From positions 1,240,001 through 1,304,000 of the forward strand of contig CM035312.1 of assembly GCA_002900995.3 (NCBI GenBank): 64,000 nucleotides of DNA, in the 5' to 3' direction. This document shows positions 33,183 to 45,306 of the stretch, piece by piece. The notes below the pieces were generated by a model, which made no database searches, had not been told where the DNA came from, and saw only the letters and a program-made list of their open reading frames with translations. The first letter of the stretch is position 1; each line of letters opens with the position of its first letter. The stretch comes from Ganoderma boninense. Its lineage: Eukaryota > Basidiomycota > Agaricomycetes > Polyporales > Polyporaceae. Made by a program: the position numbers and the translations under genes.

Positions 33183-36100
33183 ATGTTCAAAAACGCCGCG
33201 CGCAAGATAGCGCACAACACCACTGTGCCTGGGCTCGCAGGCAAACAAGACCTCCGTTCCCTCCAGGACTTGATCACCGCGGAGAAGGCAGTTCTCAACT
33301 CGTACGTATACGTCATGCCAGTCCCCTCCATTATTCAAATTCCGCCGTCCGGCGGGCGAACTAACCGGCACCTTCTTTCTGTTATGCGTCGATTAGATTA
33401 CAGAGACTCAGTGCGGACTTTGCTCGGGCATCCGAGGCATTGAGGATATGGGGGCAAGGCGAGGGGGATGACCTTGGAGTGAGTCCGTCTCCTTCCGAAC
33501 TTCTCTGCGCATACACACCAATCCGCCATTAGGACACCTTGATCGCGTCGAATGCGCTCTTGCTCCACTTCTCTTCGGCTCTCGCCGTACTTGCAAACCA
33601 TGAAACATCAATCCGGGAGCAGATGAAGTCTGTTCGGACGCGGGAGGAGAACCTGGATGAGCTCAAGAGAAGGCGGCGTTCTCTCATCTCGGACGCCGAG
33701 GCTGCGGACCGCAAGCTGAACAAGATGGCGCCAGAGAACAAGAACCTCGTGCAGCAGACCGAGCATGTTAACCGTCTTCGAGAGGAGATTCGACAGATGG
33801 ACTCGGACATCATCGCCGAGGAGGCGGATTTGGGCGACTTCAAGCGGGCAGCGGTTCGACAGTGGATGGGAACGAAGTTCGGCGGCTTGCTGGAATGTTG
33901 CGAGAAGGGCTCGGTACGTCCTGGCTTGGTGTGCGTGTGTGACCCAGTTCCAATACCAATCTGTAGATTGTGGGCGAGCTGGGGAAGCTTGTCATCTCAG
34001 TACGTGTATCACCATGATTTACGCTGCAAGTATTGATATCCGGCCCAGGAAATACCGCTTGAGCCAACCCAACCGGGCCTTCCTCGGTCGTTTTACACAG
34101 GCCATGCGCGCACAGAATTCCTTGTCTCGGAGGCTGCTCGATCGGTGTCGGAGGTCGTCTATTCACCAGAACCTGATCCTAACCCCACGCATCGGAGCAT
34201 CCGACCTCTTCCTGGCTCCGAATTAGGACCGGTCCCATCCCCTTCGCAACAACGTAGAATGTCGACCTTGTCCACCAATAGTAATCCTTACGGACTTGCC
34301 GCGCCCCAGCCAGGTTATGTTCCTTCGCCGTCGGTGGGCTACCCTGGATTGCCACAAGTTGAAGAAACTGGCTTCTCCATTCAGCAGTTCATAGCACAGG
34401 AACCATCTTCCCAGTCGCCCGTCCTCACCAACCCTTCCGTCAACGAGTTCGGAGGGTACTCATCTCCTCCTATGTCGAACCAGCCAAGCACTATCAGTGT
34501 AGTGGACAGGCCCACCCCAGCCCCCCGTGGCGGCCGATTCGCGACGTTCCCCGTCAAGGCGTCGGGCCCTCGTCCTCAGCCATCCACAAACCCCTACATC
34601 AACGCTCCTCCTATGCAAAATGGAGACCGTGTGCCATCCATTGAGATCGACCGCAACAACGACGAGTCGTTCGCATCCAGCGTTGCTAACGCATTGAACC
34701 AATACTCACTGGACGGTTCTTCCGGCAGTGCTGGCCCGAGCTCGGGCATCCAACCTCCGCACGGCCCGCCCTCGCGGGACGTCAAGAGCAAGAGCGGCGA
34801 CTTCGGCCCGCAGCGCTACTCCCCACCCCCGCCCATGTACACACCGTCAGAGGGCCAAGGTCTTCCTGCGGGCGCTGCGCCGTCGAACCCGCCCACAGGG
34901 ATGCGTCATCATGATGACGGGGACGAACATTCGCAAGTACAGGGTAATGGCAGCGGCGACGGCAAAGGTGCGTTGCGCCCGCAGTCCACACTCGACGAGG
35001 ACGAGGGGCTCGCGTACATGTCTCCAGGCCCGGGGAATGAATCGGCCGAGTCCCTCGCTGATGACGGCAACAGGCGGGTGAGATTTGGCGGCGTGACAGA
35101 CGTTGATACGGAGCTTGAACGGCGAGATCACGAGGAAGAGCCCCAGCCGCAACCCCCACCACCGGAACAGGAGGAGCAGGCCTCGTATGGCCAGAGGTAT
35201 GCCCGTGTGCCCGTGCCTGCATTGGACCAGGGCGCGAGTGGGCAGCGGAATGGGTGGACTTTACACGACGGTGAGTCGTGTTGAAATAGGAAAGTACGAA
35301 TAGGATGTTCTGACGACACCTCGGTGGTTCAGGCCCTGTGACGATCCCCTCCCCTCCTCAACCCGCGTCTCCAGTCCGTTCTGATCAAGCATCGCAAGAG
35401 CCGTCTCCCGCTATCCCCTCTCGACAAGCTCGCACACACACCCCTCCCGCGACCGAGGTCCTCATGGACGAGAATGCATTGAACGCGGCGGCCATTCGCG
35501 AGGTTTCCCGTGAGCTCGACTCGCTGATGATCGGCTCTCCTGGTTCGTCTCCGACTCAAGACCGTCCTCCTCCCTCCCCGATCTCTGGTCGTCCATTGGG
35601 AGCTTCTCCTTCGCCATTCAACAGACAGAGGCGAGATCCGTCACCTCTCCCTCCCGTGAACACGGGATCACCGCCAGGCTCGAGCGCGACGAGTCCGAAG
35701 TTGGACAATGTCTACGTCCGCGAGCGAGACCGGTCCATGAACTCGCCCATGAGCAGCATCGGCAGAAAGATGTCGCATGACATCGCATCTTCCCCACCCA
35801 CAGCAGCACCGGCCTCGCCCACTATGAGCGACGGCAGCGACCACGGCCGGCCCTCGATGACTATCCCCCAGCCCTCTCAAGCTTCTTCGAACGGGACGCC
35901 GTACCGCACACCGATGGGTACCCCATCTCCTGCACCGATGTATAACATGCCTGCGACCACGAACTCAACCAGCTCGTTCTCGGCGCAAGGCGGAATTCGT
36001 ACCATCTCAGCAGCGGCGTTCAGGCGACAGCCACCCCAGCAGCGTAATCTCAGCACTGACAGCTTCGGGCCCGCAGATATCAGCCCGCTGAACGTCAAGA

Positions 36101-36366
36101 AGCGGCCGCTGCCGAGCTCCCCATACCCATCCCCATACCCATCCCCGCTCGCGGGTGGACTTGCACCTGGGGCGGGACCGAACCTGGGTCTACGAGGCGC
36201 ATCTCCTTCACCCCAGCCTGTGGAGCCGCGGCCTGTGTCGCATTATCGGAACGACGGCGAGGACGAGTATGACTACATCTCTGCGTACACAGACGACCCA
36301 AGGGCATCTGGATATGGCTCTGGCCGGTTTGCAACCAACGTTGACGATGGGAATGGCATCCGGTGA
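33183..36366 (+). CDS. PIL1: eisosome core component, PIL1/LSP1 family, with long C-terminal tail
   Basis: Six exons: 33183-33301, 33397-33478, 33533-33913, 33967-33999, 34049-35270, 35333-36366; 956 residues. The first 270 residues are the eisosome BAR domain. It opens with MFKNAARKIAHNTTVPGLAG, continues with LQDLITAEKAVL, a long coiled coil rich in E/R/K, and FKRAAVRQWMGTKFGGLLEC, and ends near RTEFLVSEAARSVSE. Such proteins polymerise under the plasma membrane, bind PI(4,5)P2 and shape MCC/eisosome furrows. The remaining 690 residues are disordered: Pro/Ser/Gln-rich, with acidic patches and PYPSPYPSP repeats. Yeast Pil1 and Lsp1 are about 340 residues, so the tail is large. A conserved-looking island with NAAAIREVSRELDSLM lies in the tail. 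Confidence 0.9.
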
Positions 36367-36796
36367 TGGGTCGCATTTGTCCCTCCGAACAAACGCGCCC
36401 CCTTGTACTTTCTGCTTGCCTTCCTCTATCTATTCTTCCGTCGCTCCCGCTGGCTTCGTTTGTTGTTCGATACCTATGCTCCCTCTTGCAATTGTCGAAG
36501 AACCTGTATCCATACTCACGATCGTATCTATGCGGACCTCCGATGCTCCCCGGATCCCTACATCGTTGTCTATGTCTATCGTTTGTTCTCCCCGACCCCA
36601 GATATCCTACTTCGCTGATGAACTCAATGATTGTATCATCCTCACCGCCTCTTCGAGTCCGTTCTGTATATATTCCAGATCAACTTGATGACCCTAACCG
36701 CAATCGTGTTGCTCGTGTGACAGTCCACCAGATTCCTTGGCGGCCAGCGCGGCACCGCAGATCCATTCGCCTGTCCCCTGGTGACTGGCGAAACAC
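36367..36796. other. convergent 3' intergenic region
   Basis: Shared 3' flank of the eisosome gene (+) and the MFS transporter gene (-). Pyrimidine-rich on the plus strand; nothing else seen. Confidence 0.5.
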
Positions 36797-38711
36797 TCAA
36801 GATGCCATACGCCGCCGGGCGGCTGCGACGACGATACTCCCTAGCCCCGTCACCAGCGCGCAGGACCCCACGAAGACCTCGACGGCGCCATACCCCGCAT
36901 GACCATAGTGCCCGCCAAGAGATGGAGTCGACTTCCCAGCCTCGAGCAGGAAGCCGGAGAGGATGGGACCAATGACGGCGGACACACCCTTGAAGGCGGC
37001 AGTGCCGGCGTAGGTGATGTCCGCATTCTCCGGTTTACGACCTGCGCAGTCCACCGCAGCGTTCGGCCACACTGCGGAGAAGCCGCCGCTCTAGTATAGG
37101 ACGCAGGTGAGTAAATTTCAGAGATATCGTTTGCACAACACGCATAACACTCACGAGAGCCCCAAAGATGATGGCGAACGGGTAGATCAGCGCGGGGCCC
37201 TGGGCGAAGCCCCAGAGGAAGAACGCGGCGAGGGCGCTGCCGAGCGAGCTGAAGAACATGACCCATGGGTACGCATAGCGGTCGGTGAGGTAGCCGAGGA
37301 TAATCTGGCCGACGACGCCCGCGGAGTTGAAGAGCGAGAGGACGATCGTCGCGGTCAGCGGCGTGGAGAGCTGTTGCGTAAAGGATGCGATGTAGAGCGA
37401 GACGGGAAAGTAGGAGAGGCCTTGCACGAGACAGGTGAGCGACTGTCAATGCGAGGATCCATTCCATCGTTAACGTTAACCAGGCTGACTCTAGTTCTCA
37501 GGAAAGGGGAAGAGAGAGACGCACAAAGCTCAAGAACAGCGGGCTCTTGAAGTACTGCATCTGGGGAACGATGAACCGCGGTCGCTCCTGGCCCGGGCGC
37601 CGCTTCACAACAGGGATACGAGGGCGGATTCCGAGGAACGCGACGCCGGTCGTGGCGCAGGTCATGACCGCCCATATCCGGAGCGTCCAATGCAGGCCGA
37701 CCTTCTCTAGAAGCGCGGTCAGCATCAGTGGGAATACGAAGCCTAAAGACACGAAAGGCGGTCAGCACCTAGGTTATACTATGCATTGGCCAGGACGCTG
37801 CTGAAACTGACCTCCGACGCCCGTTCCAGCAAAGATAATTCCGCCTGCTAGCCCGCGGCGCTCGGAAAACCATTGGGGAAGCAGGATCATGGTGGGCAAA
37901 TACATGATCCCCCCACTGAAGCCCAAGCCGACGCCCTGGAGAAGGATCAATTGCCATACCTAGAGACGAAAGTTTCAGCGAATGTGGGCTAGATAATGCA
38001 AAGAAACAGAAGAGGGACCTTCGTCGCGAAGCTAGAGCAGAAGAGACACACGAAGTAGAGCGCGAGCGCACACCACATCGCTGCCTTCATGTATTCTGGA
38101 TAGCGGCGGAACATGATGGAGCAAAATAGAACCTGCATACGCCGTGAGTGACTTAGAGTCATCTCTGTCTTGCCTGAGACTGACCTCTCCGTACTGGATG
38201 CCAAGGCCGATCGTACCCACCGCCGCGACGGCGACTTGGGATGAGGAGTTGAAGGGTGAGTGCGTCGTGTAGTAGTCTGAGGTTCAGTCAGAACGAACAG
38301 GTCATATACACCCCTCCTTCTTACCTTGGAAGATACCATAACTATTGCAGAAACCATCGTTCAACATCCTGAAGGCACCAAGAAGAGACGTGGATGGTAT
38401 TGTACTGACCTGAACAGGAAACCCCAGATGAACATCTCGGCCACGAATGCGGACGCACAGAACGTCCAGGCCCCGAAGCCTCGATCAATGGGGGCGAGCT
38501 CCTGGAATGTAGTACCCTCCTGGGGCTCGGAATGCTCAAGTACCTGCAGTTGTGCATGGGATCCGTTGGTCGGCGAAGAGTGATCCGTTGTAGAAGCATC
38601 GACATCGCGCTTGAAGTCATGAAGCTCGATTGTTTGGCCGTCGCCAGCTTCAATGTCGCGTGTTTTCATCGTCAGTTCGCAATCCATGACAGATGGAGTG
38701 GAAGTTGGCAT
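36797..38711 (-). CDS. MFS transporter, monocarboxylate (MCT)-like
   Basis: About eight exons reading down from 38711 (exon 1 38711-38410; exon 2 only 17 bp, 38341-38325). A 90-residue acidic cytosolic N-terminus precedes about 12 hydrophobic spans. Recognisable pieces are DRGFGAWTFCASAFVAE at TM1, SYGIFQDYY, GTIGLGIQYGEV, GGIMYLPTMILLPQWF with SERRGLAGGI, and a cytosolic loop with RPRIPVVKRRPG. GYLTDRYAYPW and a C-terminal GPILSGFLLEAG follow. This is the pattern of fungal MCT-type MFS proteins, plasma-membrane transporters of monocarboxylates, riboflavin or unknown organic acids. The substrate cannot be told. It lies upstream of a same-strand oxygenase gene; exon ends within 37100-38300 were placed by frame and consensus only. 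Confidence 0.85.
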
Positions 38712-39291
38712 GTCTCACTGGAAGTTGGAAGAGAGTGCGAAGCTGAGGCATCCCTCGAACTTTGGCCTATTTGTACTCCTCTGCCAATACGCTCTGGCAT
38801 GGTCAATCTGGTCAAGTCCAACGTTGTAATGGAGAAGTGCAAGCTTGCATCGTCTGGCGATCACCCACAAGTTAGAACGTAATGTGATCGTGTGATGTGG
38901 TCCGGCCGCAGGCGCAAGGCCCGGCCACGGGCACGCTGCAAGGAGAACCTTCATGACGCAATTTAAACACCGCCATCCTGCTGACCTCGCTCATGATGCG
39001 TGCGTCGGGCCATAGCCGTAATACTCATCGTGATGCACAAGAAGCTTCTGTGGAAATAGTATCTTCATTCAAACTGGTTATTCAACCACAAGACAGCAAT
39101 GGGCAACGCAGTCGTGCTTTAATCGCCCCGGACCGTCAGCGAATTGTACAGTGCTTTAAGAAACAGGGGAGACCCAGGGGAGACCACGGAACAGCATGTA
39201 AAACGTACGAATGTCATACTGGCCGTATACAAGAGTCCTCATCCGAACATACCACCTGAGGCACGTTTCTTCCACTGTTCATCAAATTAGA
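38712..39291. other. intergenic region between transporter and oxygenase genes
   Basis: Promoter of the MFS gene and 3' flank of the oxygenase gene, both on the minus strand. No motif or gene seen in the short frames. Confidence 0.45.
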
Positions 39292-40282
39292 TTAATCGTA
39301 GAACACGAGCAAACGGAGCTCAATGGACTCCCGCAGCGGCGCGTCCTTCGGGGTGGTCGAATCCTCGAACGCCGTATGGGGCGTGAAGATCGCCGTCTTG
39401 CCGTCGTCCTGTGAGTCGAAACTGCGATGCCGAAGAAAGGGTTATACCCCTGATCAGCACAGTGCCACAACCCATGCCCGCGGCGCAGACGGACGCACCA
39501 CTTGATGAGAACGAACTCGTCCGGCTCCATGCCGCGGACGTACTTCCACCTGTTAGCAGGGTTGTACTTGACACTGAACGTCTCCCCGTCGCGATCGGGG
39601 TACTTGAGCGTGGTCGGCACAAGGTCATTTGCGCGGTCGACCGTGCGGTAGTCGCAGAGCGCGAGGGGGAAGTCGAGCGCAACGTGGTGGATGGGCCGCC
39701 ACAGGTTAATGATCTGGAACCGCTTCGAGAGCAGCGCGGGCACGTCCTCTGCGGGGAGGTGGCGGTGGACACGCGCGACGGACGAGGCCTTCGTCTGGTC
39801 GATGTGCACTTGTGGCACGGGCTGACGCTTCTGCGGTGTATCGTCGACCTCGCCCGGGCGGTGGCGGCGGATTGCTGTCAAAGTTGCCATTGTGGGTGTG
39901 CTGAGCGCATTGTGGTAAAGAAGAGGAAGAGGGGACCACACGCACTGTGGTCGAACACTACAATCCGCGAGGCCCCGGTGAGCTGCTTCACGAGGTCGAT
40001 GGACTGGGGGTAGTATTCTTTCTCGATCGCTTCGTCGTTCTCGAAGGTGGTGTGGGGCACGGCAGCCTTGAAGAACTGGAAACCAGTGGTGTCCAGCGAG
40101 ACAGTGTGCTCCTTGCCGCGGATGTTCTCGATATCGGCATCGTGAGGAACTGTGGTCCAGTTCCTCTGACGCTGGCCAGTGGAAGCATTGGCGTTGATGT
40201 GAATATACGGCTTGGAGCCGTCAGCTGGAGGGGAGAAGTAGTGCAGGGTGGCGGTAACGGTGTCTGCGGTGGAAACAGTCAT
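39292..40282 (-). CDS. CmcJ/AsaB-like oxygenase (putative 2-oxoglutarate/Fe(II) type)
   Basis: Three exons from ATG at 40282 to TAA at 39292, about 284 residues. The splices give FDHTIRRHRPG at the first junction and LIKCFDSQDDGK at the second. Motifs of the family commonly annotated as CmcJ-like methyltransferase/hydroxylase, AsaB or GA4-desaturase-like are present: IRRHRPG, VHIDQT (H-x-D iron ligands), INLWRP, FSVKYNPANRWKY, and DEFVLIK. It ends with FTPHTAFEDST and RESIELRLLVFYD (second-shell Arg). Such proteins act on secondary metabolites or small aromatics; the substrate is unknown. A TATA-like element (40366-40372, minus) lies about 85 bp upstream. A decayed paralogue lies 1.2 kb further on (41425-41570), so the locus once held at least two copies. 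Confidence 0.85.
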
Positions 40283-40569
40283 GCTGCTTGGCTGAAGAGG
40301 ACTTGGAGGACTGGGTTGGAATCAAGGATTGCGGCGGTGGAGGTTCTGTGGCTAGAAATCGTTTACTTATAAAGTGGATTTGAACTGGGAGGCGTTCCTT
40401 TGGCGGAAGGTTTGTCAGCGGACTCCCAGGGGAAGCACGCAAGCATTCGCCATCGGTGCTTCTCAGAGCTCTTGCTGCGATTCTGAATCTTCCCTCCAAC
40501 TTGGCAAGGCCAGAGACTTACGAGCGGAGGCTCGAGCTGCTGAGGTCACCGGTCCTCGGAGTTACTGTA
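40283..40569 (-). promoter_or_regulatory. promoter of the CmcJ-like gene
   Basis: Short leader, then CTTATA on the plus strand at 40366-40371 reading TATAAG on the minus strand, about 85 bp from the start codon. The region ends at the TIR element. Confidence 0.4.
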
Positions 40570-41250
40570 CTATTCCTGTACCGGTTTTGCAAAACCCACC
40601 ACCAATTGGGCCGTTTCTCGCGCGTTATTGCCAGAATCGGGCGCTTTTAGGCTCATTCGATAGGTGCTTGTGAGGTCGTTCCTAGCCCCAGCTATCCAAA
40701 AAATTCAATGGCGGGAGGGGGGATCCACGAAGTGTGCCTGGATTTTGCGTACAGCAGACCAGCTTTGCAAAATTCGTCACGCCGGGGTCACATCGGCACA
40801 ATTGATGGCTGCCCTGCTGTTGCCCTCGAGCCTCAGCCGGATCAGCTAAGCGCCAGTCAGCGGAGATTAAAACCATCACTGTAAAGTCACGCTCGAGGGT
40901 GGCTGGTTTTGCACAACTGCAACCTCTACCCTCCCATCCACCATGCGAAAAATCGGGCTGACTCCATAGCCAATAAAGCGAGTTAAACTCACTTTCAGAA
41001 AAAATTGTGAGCGTCCGTGCCGTCGTTCTATGTAGATCTCAATTAGCGCCGGATGGTCGAGAGGTGTAACTAGATATTTTACGCTCTCCGAACACCTCAC
41101 TCCACTCGAATATTTTAAAACGTACATCAACATGTTTTAAGGATTAGTAGGTATCAGACATTGAAGCCACAATATTAAAACTGGAGGGGAAGAGCGAGAA
41201 CTGGGGGTTTTGCAAAATCTAAGGATTTTGCAAAACTGGTACAGGAATAG
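40570..41250. mobile_element. mariner-like miniature TIR element (MITE)
   Basis: Terminal inverted repeats of about 27 bp start CTATTCCTGTACC at 40570 and, as complement, at 41250, with two mismatches. TA dinucleotides flank both ends (40568-40569 and 41251-41252), the target duplication expected for Tc1/mariner elements. The palindromic core TTTTGCAAAA recurs just inside the ends and in degenerate form inside (near 40763, 40903, 41215). At 681 bp with no transposase it is non-autonomous. Confidence 0.75.
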
Positions 41251-41424
41251 TAAACTCTATGACTAAGCCCCATGATTTGTCATCCACCGCGGCTCGGTAC
41301 TTGCGTAACTTGGTCATACGTACCTTGGAGGGACACATCTACATACTCGCCTCATAAAAAAGTTGCGGCAGCCCCAACAAAAACGCTTTCTGTCACTGCA
41401 TTCAGCAATGTGCCTACTTCATCG

Positions 41425-41570
41425 TAATATGAAACACCAAGAGACAAAGCTCAACCGACTCGCGCGAAGACGAACGTGTGCCACGCTTGGAACTTAGGCT
41501 GCTTGCCATCGTTCTACAAGTCGGAAATGCGAGACGAAGGGAAGTTTTAATCAGGACAATATCCAGCAGC
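41425..41570 (-). pseudogene. relic of a CmcJ-like oxygenase gene (3' end)
   Basis: On the minus strand the residues DIVLIK (compare DEFVLIK in the intact gene) are followed by a run matching the intact third exon in nucleotide sequence (TTTCCGACTTGTAGAACGA against TTTCGACTCACAGGACGA). The relic ends in SRESVELCLLVF (compare RESIELRLLVF). Stops and small indels break the frame, and the upstream two thirds of the gene are missing. It is a decayed tandem duplicate of the gene at 39292-40282, separated from it by the MITE. Boundaries are approximate. Confidence 0.65.
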
Positions 41571-41851
41571 GGCCGGCCTAGTCTGGCAGGCTCGTGCAGT
41601 CCTGGTTTGTCTAGGTTCAAAAGCATCCCCGACTCGGACCCCCAAGTCACATCCGAGATGAGGCGATCACTGAAAGGAATTGTATCTTAATCCGCCATAC
41701 AAATAATAACTATTTGACCTTACCAGCTGCAAAGCCTCATACCCAAGTCGGAGGCCTCCTTCAAGATTGAATCTTCAGATGCTAGGGAACTTAGACATAA
41801 TAATACTGTAGGTCGGGAAGCCGCTTGAAGACGGCGCATACTTCAGAAATT

Positions 41852-43700
41852 TCACCAATGTCTACTTGCCGCAGGAGGGATGCCCTTCGCCATTCGAAGC
41901 ATCACCGCCATCCCGCTCAATGTCGAGAACTGCACAGAACATGAGTCTCCGTCAGCCTTCCGCGCAAGTACACTGGGGACCTCGAGCCGTGAACACGTGT
42001 ACTCACACCATTCCCGATGAACACTTGCGCCCTTTGCGCAACGAGCATGTCCAGCGCCTGCGACACGTACTTCTGCTCCGGGGTCAACACGAGGTCCCTG
42101 CTGCTCGCGATGTTCGCCCAGGAGTGTTTCGCGCGCAACGCCGCCTTGAGCTTCGCGACCCACGACGGCGAGCCATTGGTCATGATATAGACATTTGTCA
42201 AGCCGTTCCCCGCATCTGTGTGCCGGATCTCCTCGACGCGCTCGATGATCATGCTGATGTCCGGGAAACAGTGGCGGTTGTACAGCGCGTCCTTGTCCCG
42301 GTCTGAGATGCCCTCAGGAAGACGCCAACGGTCATGGAGCGCGGGGAAGGAGTTGAAACCGGTGTAGCCAAGAGAGCGGCGCGCGAGCACGTCGTGGCAG
42401 TGGCCCTGGAAATCCCCTCGGCGAACATGCAGAACCAGCAAGCCGGGAATCGGTGTGTAGCGCCCTAGACCGGAGGCAGACGAGGAAGAGAGTGTGGGCT
42501 CGAAAGGAGAGGTAGGTGAGATGATGTGGCCGTTGGTGTCAAACGCGAGCTCGACGAGTGTCGACCAGCCGAACGCCTGCACGATCGGCGACTGGGAGAA
42601 GTGCGGCCAGATATCGAGCAATAGCGTGGCGTCCGCAAAAAGGCTGAATCGGGGACACACGGGAAACCCCTTGAGACGACTGCGAACTCACCAGATGGAA
42701 CTGTCGAGACTCACTGCTCGTCGAATATCTCCGGTGGGCTCTGCGCGATCTCGACGCACCGGTGGGGCCCCATCTTGTCCGTCCATTTCTGTATCAGGGT
42801 CTCCGCAGATGGGTCGAGCAGCTGACTGTTGACTTCGGAGCTTGCGATGATGGTGCGATCCTGACAAACCTCGTAAAAGTATTCCGGTGTCACGGCGCGA
42901 GGAATGTCCGAACCAGCAGAGAAGTTGCCTCCTGCAATTGGTCCTGGAACACCGTGTTCATGAAACGTCCGACTCGATCTGTATCTGTATGGGGAATGCG
43001 CGCACCTTTTATCAGGGCGGTGAGCGGTATCCTCGATGGGATGGGTTTCAAATTGTACACTGAGTAGTCCGACTCCCCTCGGCTCCAGGTGTAGTTGTCG
43101 AACACAAACCTGCAATCAGACATGTTAGAGGCCCCTCCTTCACCGGATTACGGATGAAGAGCCAACACTCACGCTCTCTTCGCTCTGTAAGCGAGATATG
43201 AGTTCAGGAACAGCTCCTGAATCGCGTTACCCCAGCCACATTCTATCGTATATCTCGGGGTAAGCTGCTTCAGTCCTCCGACCTCGAAGGTAGCGCTTAA
43301 CGCTCGGCGGCGAGGAACAAGACTCACTGCTCGCGTGGTTCGCGACCCACAAATACCTGCCTTGCCTCCCCTCCGGTAGCGGGAGCGATGCGTTATGCTG
43401 TGGGAGCTCCAGTTCTGCCTCGTGAAACCTCCGGTACAGTGGCGGGAGCGGGTAATTGAAGACGTAGGTAGCAACCGTCATGGATGCAGTCACAAGGATC
43501 CCAAGTACGAGGAGAGCGATCCTCAGGCGCCTTCGGGAGTAAAAGACAGAGCATATGCGCCGAATTCCACGCAGGGTCTTGGGCTGCGAGCCAGAGGCGG
43601 AGGGAAGGGGGTCGTATCCCAAGGAGGAGAATCGCGTGCGGTAGGGCGAGAGGAGATATGAGAGGGATGGCTGAGGCATCGTTTGTGAAAGATCATTCAA
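41852..43700 (-). CDS. fucosyltransferase-like type II membrane protein
   Basis: Six exons by frame and consensus, roughly 470 residues. The start is at 43700, or at 43679 for the second Met. A basic cytosolic N-terminus (GIRRICSVFYSRRRLR) is followed by one membrane span (IALLVLGILVTASMTVATYV), a Golgi type II topology. The lumenal part has YLWVANHA, CGWGNAIQELFLNSYLAY, FVFDNYTW, IPSRIPLTALIKG, the motif HVRRGDFQGHC and YIMTNGS. It ends GMAVMLRMAKGIPP. HxRRGD is the donor-binding signature of alpha-1,2/1,6 and O-fucosyltransferases. Basidiomycetes have many such proteins and their substrates are uncharacterised, so the exact activity is inferred. The first splice (NHA to CGWG) leaves an unusual Lys and is the weakest. 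Confidence 0.75.
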
Positions 43701-45306
43701 GGCGGCACCGAAGGCGGAAAAAGATCATAGAGTGGCAGCACCGAGTGGTTTCCTCACTAGGACAAGCAGAGAAGAGGAGTGGGATGGCAAGCACGGCGAG
43801 GAGGATGGCCGACTCGGACATGTCTCTGGATTGGCAATAGCTATTGCATGCGCGAGGCGAGTCACCGAGGTGAGACCGCCGCCTGTCTCCTCCTGTCTCC
43901 CATCATACTTAGTCTGTATTCGGGATCAGCCAACAGTGTGACCATTCGCCATACTAACTGCCCAATTTCATCAAACCAGCGTTAGGGCAGGCGTGACTAG
44001 GGCCTCATCGATATCGTCGAGGTCGCGCTCGGTGCTGGCCCCTCGCATCGACGTGCCAGGCGTTTTATGCGACTGCTAAGGAGGATGTCAGCATTCAAGC
44101 GACGAATGTGGGGTTACATCTTGCGACATACCGGTGCGGTGTCATGCGAACCAGGTACAAGGACCCCGTAACCCCAGCAAAACACGGGTGCACCCTAATC
44201 CGGTGCACAGCTTTGAATCTCATGCGGTCCCGGGTCTTGGCACAGCTGCCACTACATAGGACATTACATGCAACACTGAAGTGCGAACCTCGTGTATGAG
44301 TCTAAGGTTAGCCTTGAGCAGGGTTTATAGGCATTTGACGGAAGCTGGTAGCAAACCAGGGAAGACCTGAGAGGTACTCTGTTCGAGCTGGCGCCTTGTG
44401 GAATCATGCCTCTAATGCCGCGATTGCGGTAAGTATGCTGGACACCGGACCCAAACATCCCAGTCGACCTAGTGTGAGAGTGATCTGCAAGTCCCAGAGA
44501 GGTCAACCTCTAGATTGATGCTTGGGAAGTTAGGATCACCAACAGATCCAGAGGTGAAGCTACGACGCTTGAAGAGCAGCATGCACACAGTACGCGATGT
44601 TACATGGGGATTGGGTCCCCTCCCCGAAGAAACCTTGCATCGATTCATGTCGTGACGTCGTGAGGTACGTAGAGTATCTCCTATGCGGGAACGGAGCTCG
44701 AGCAGGTAGCTCGAGCATCCTCCAGGCATCCAGCCTGGAACACCACGTATTACTACGAGTACAAGGGGGCCGCGCGCACGGCGAAGCTAAAGCAGAGCGA
44801 CAAAACAATTGGGAAGAACTGTGAAAAAACACCGTGACCGAGGAAATGCAAAGTACGTGCGTGGGGGAAGCGCAAATGCAACATGAACGAGGCAAGATGT
44901 GCAACGGAGCAGCAGTATCCAATGGGGAAAAAATGAAGGAAGAAGAAGAACTGGATGCGTGTGGGGTTGCAGATGATGCGCAAGCGAGTGCCGGGGGAAG
45001 GGGACAATGAACTGAACTTGAACCGGAGCCAAAAACGAACGAAGTGGAGCGAGTGTATGGAGCAGCAGAAGCAACAGCAGCGATGAGAGCACGAAACGAA
45101 TGTATGAGGATGAACAGAGAGTCGCTTTCCAGATGAAATGAGGGTCCGCGAGCCCGCGAGAGTCCGACGTCTCTCTCCAACCATGAGCTCCAAAACCTAC
45201 AAACTAACTCTTCTCGTTACGCTCCCGTGCGCGCCCCCTCCGCAGCTCTATACCGCTGCGACGAGAGGGGGCAGTGCGAGGGGAGCAGATCCTGCAGGAG
45301 GACGGT
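43701..45306. other. intergenic region
   Basis: 1.6 kb holding the promoter of the fucosyltransferase-like gene and the 3' flank of the next minus-strand gene. Between about 44750 and 45130 the plus strand is strongly purine-rich, which produces long Ser/Phe-rich frames on the minus strand that I judge non-coding. No RNA gene seen. Confidence 0.45.

Noticed and set aside
44560..45180. 206-codon minus-strand frame
   Set aside because: Ser/Phe-rich translation of a purine-rich plus strand; overlaps two other frames of the same kind and shows no motif or splice pattern.
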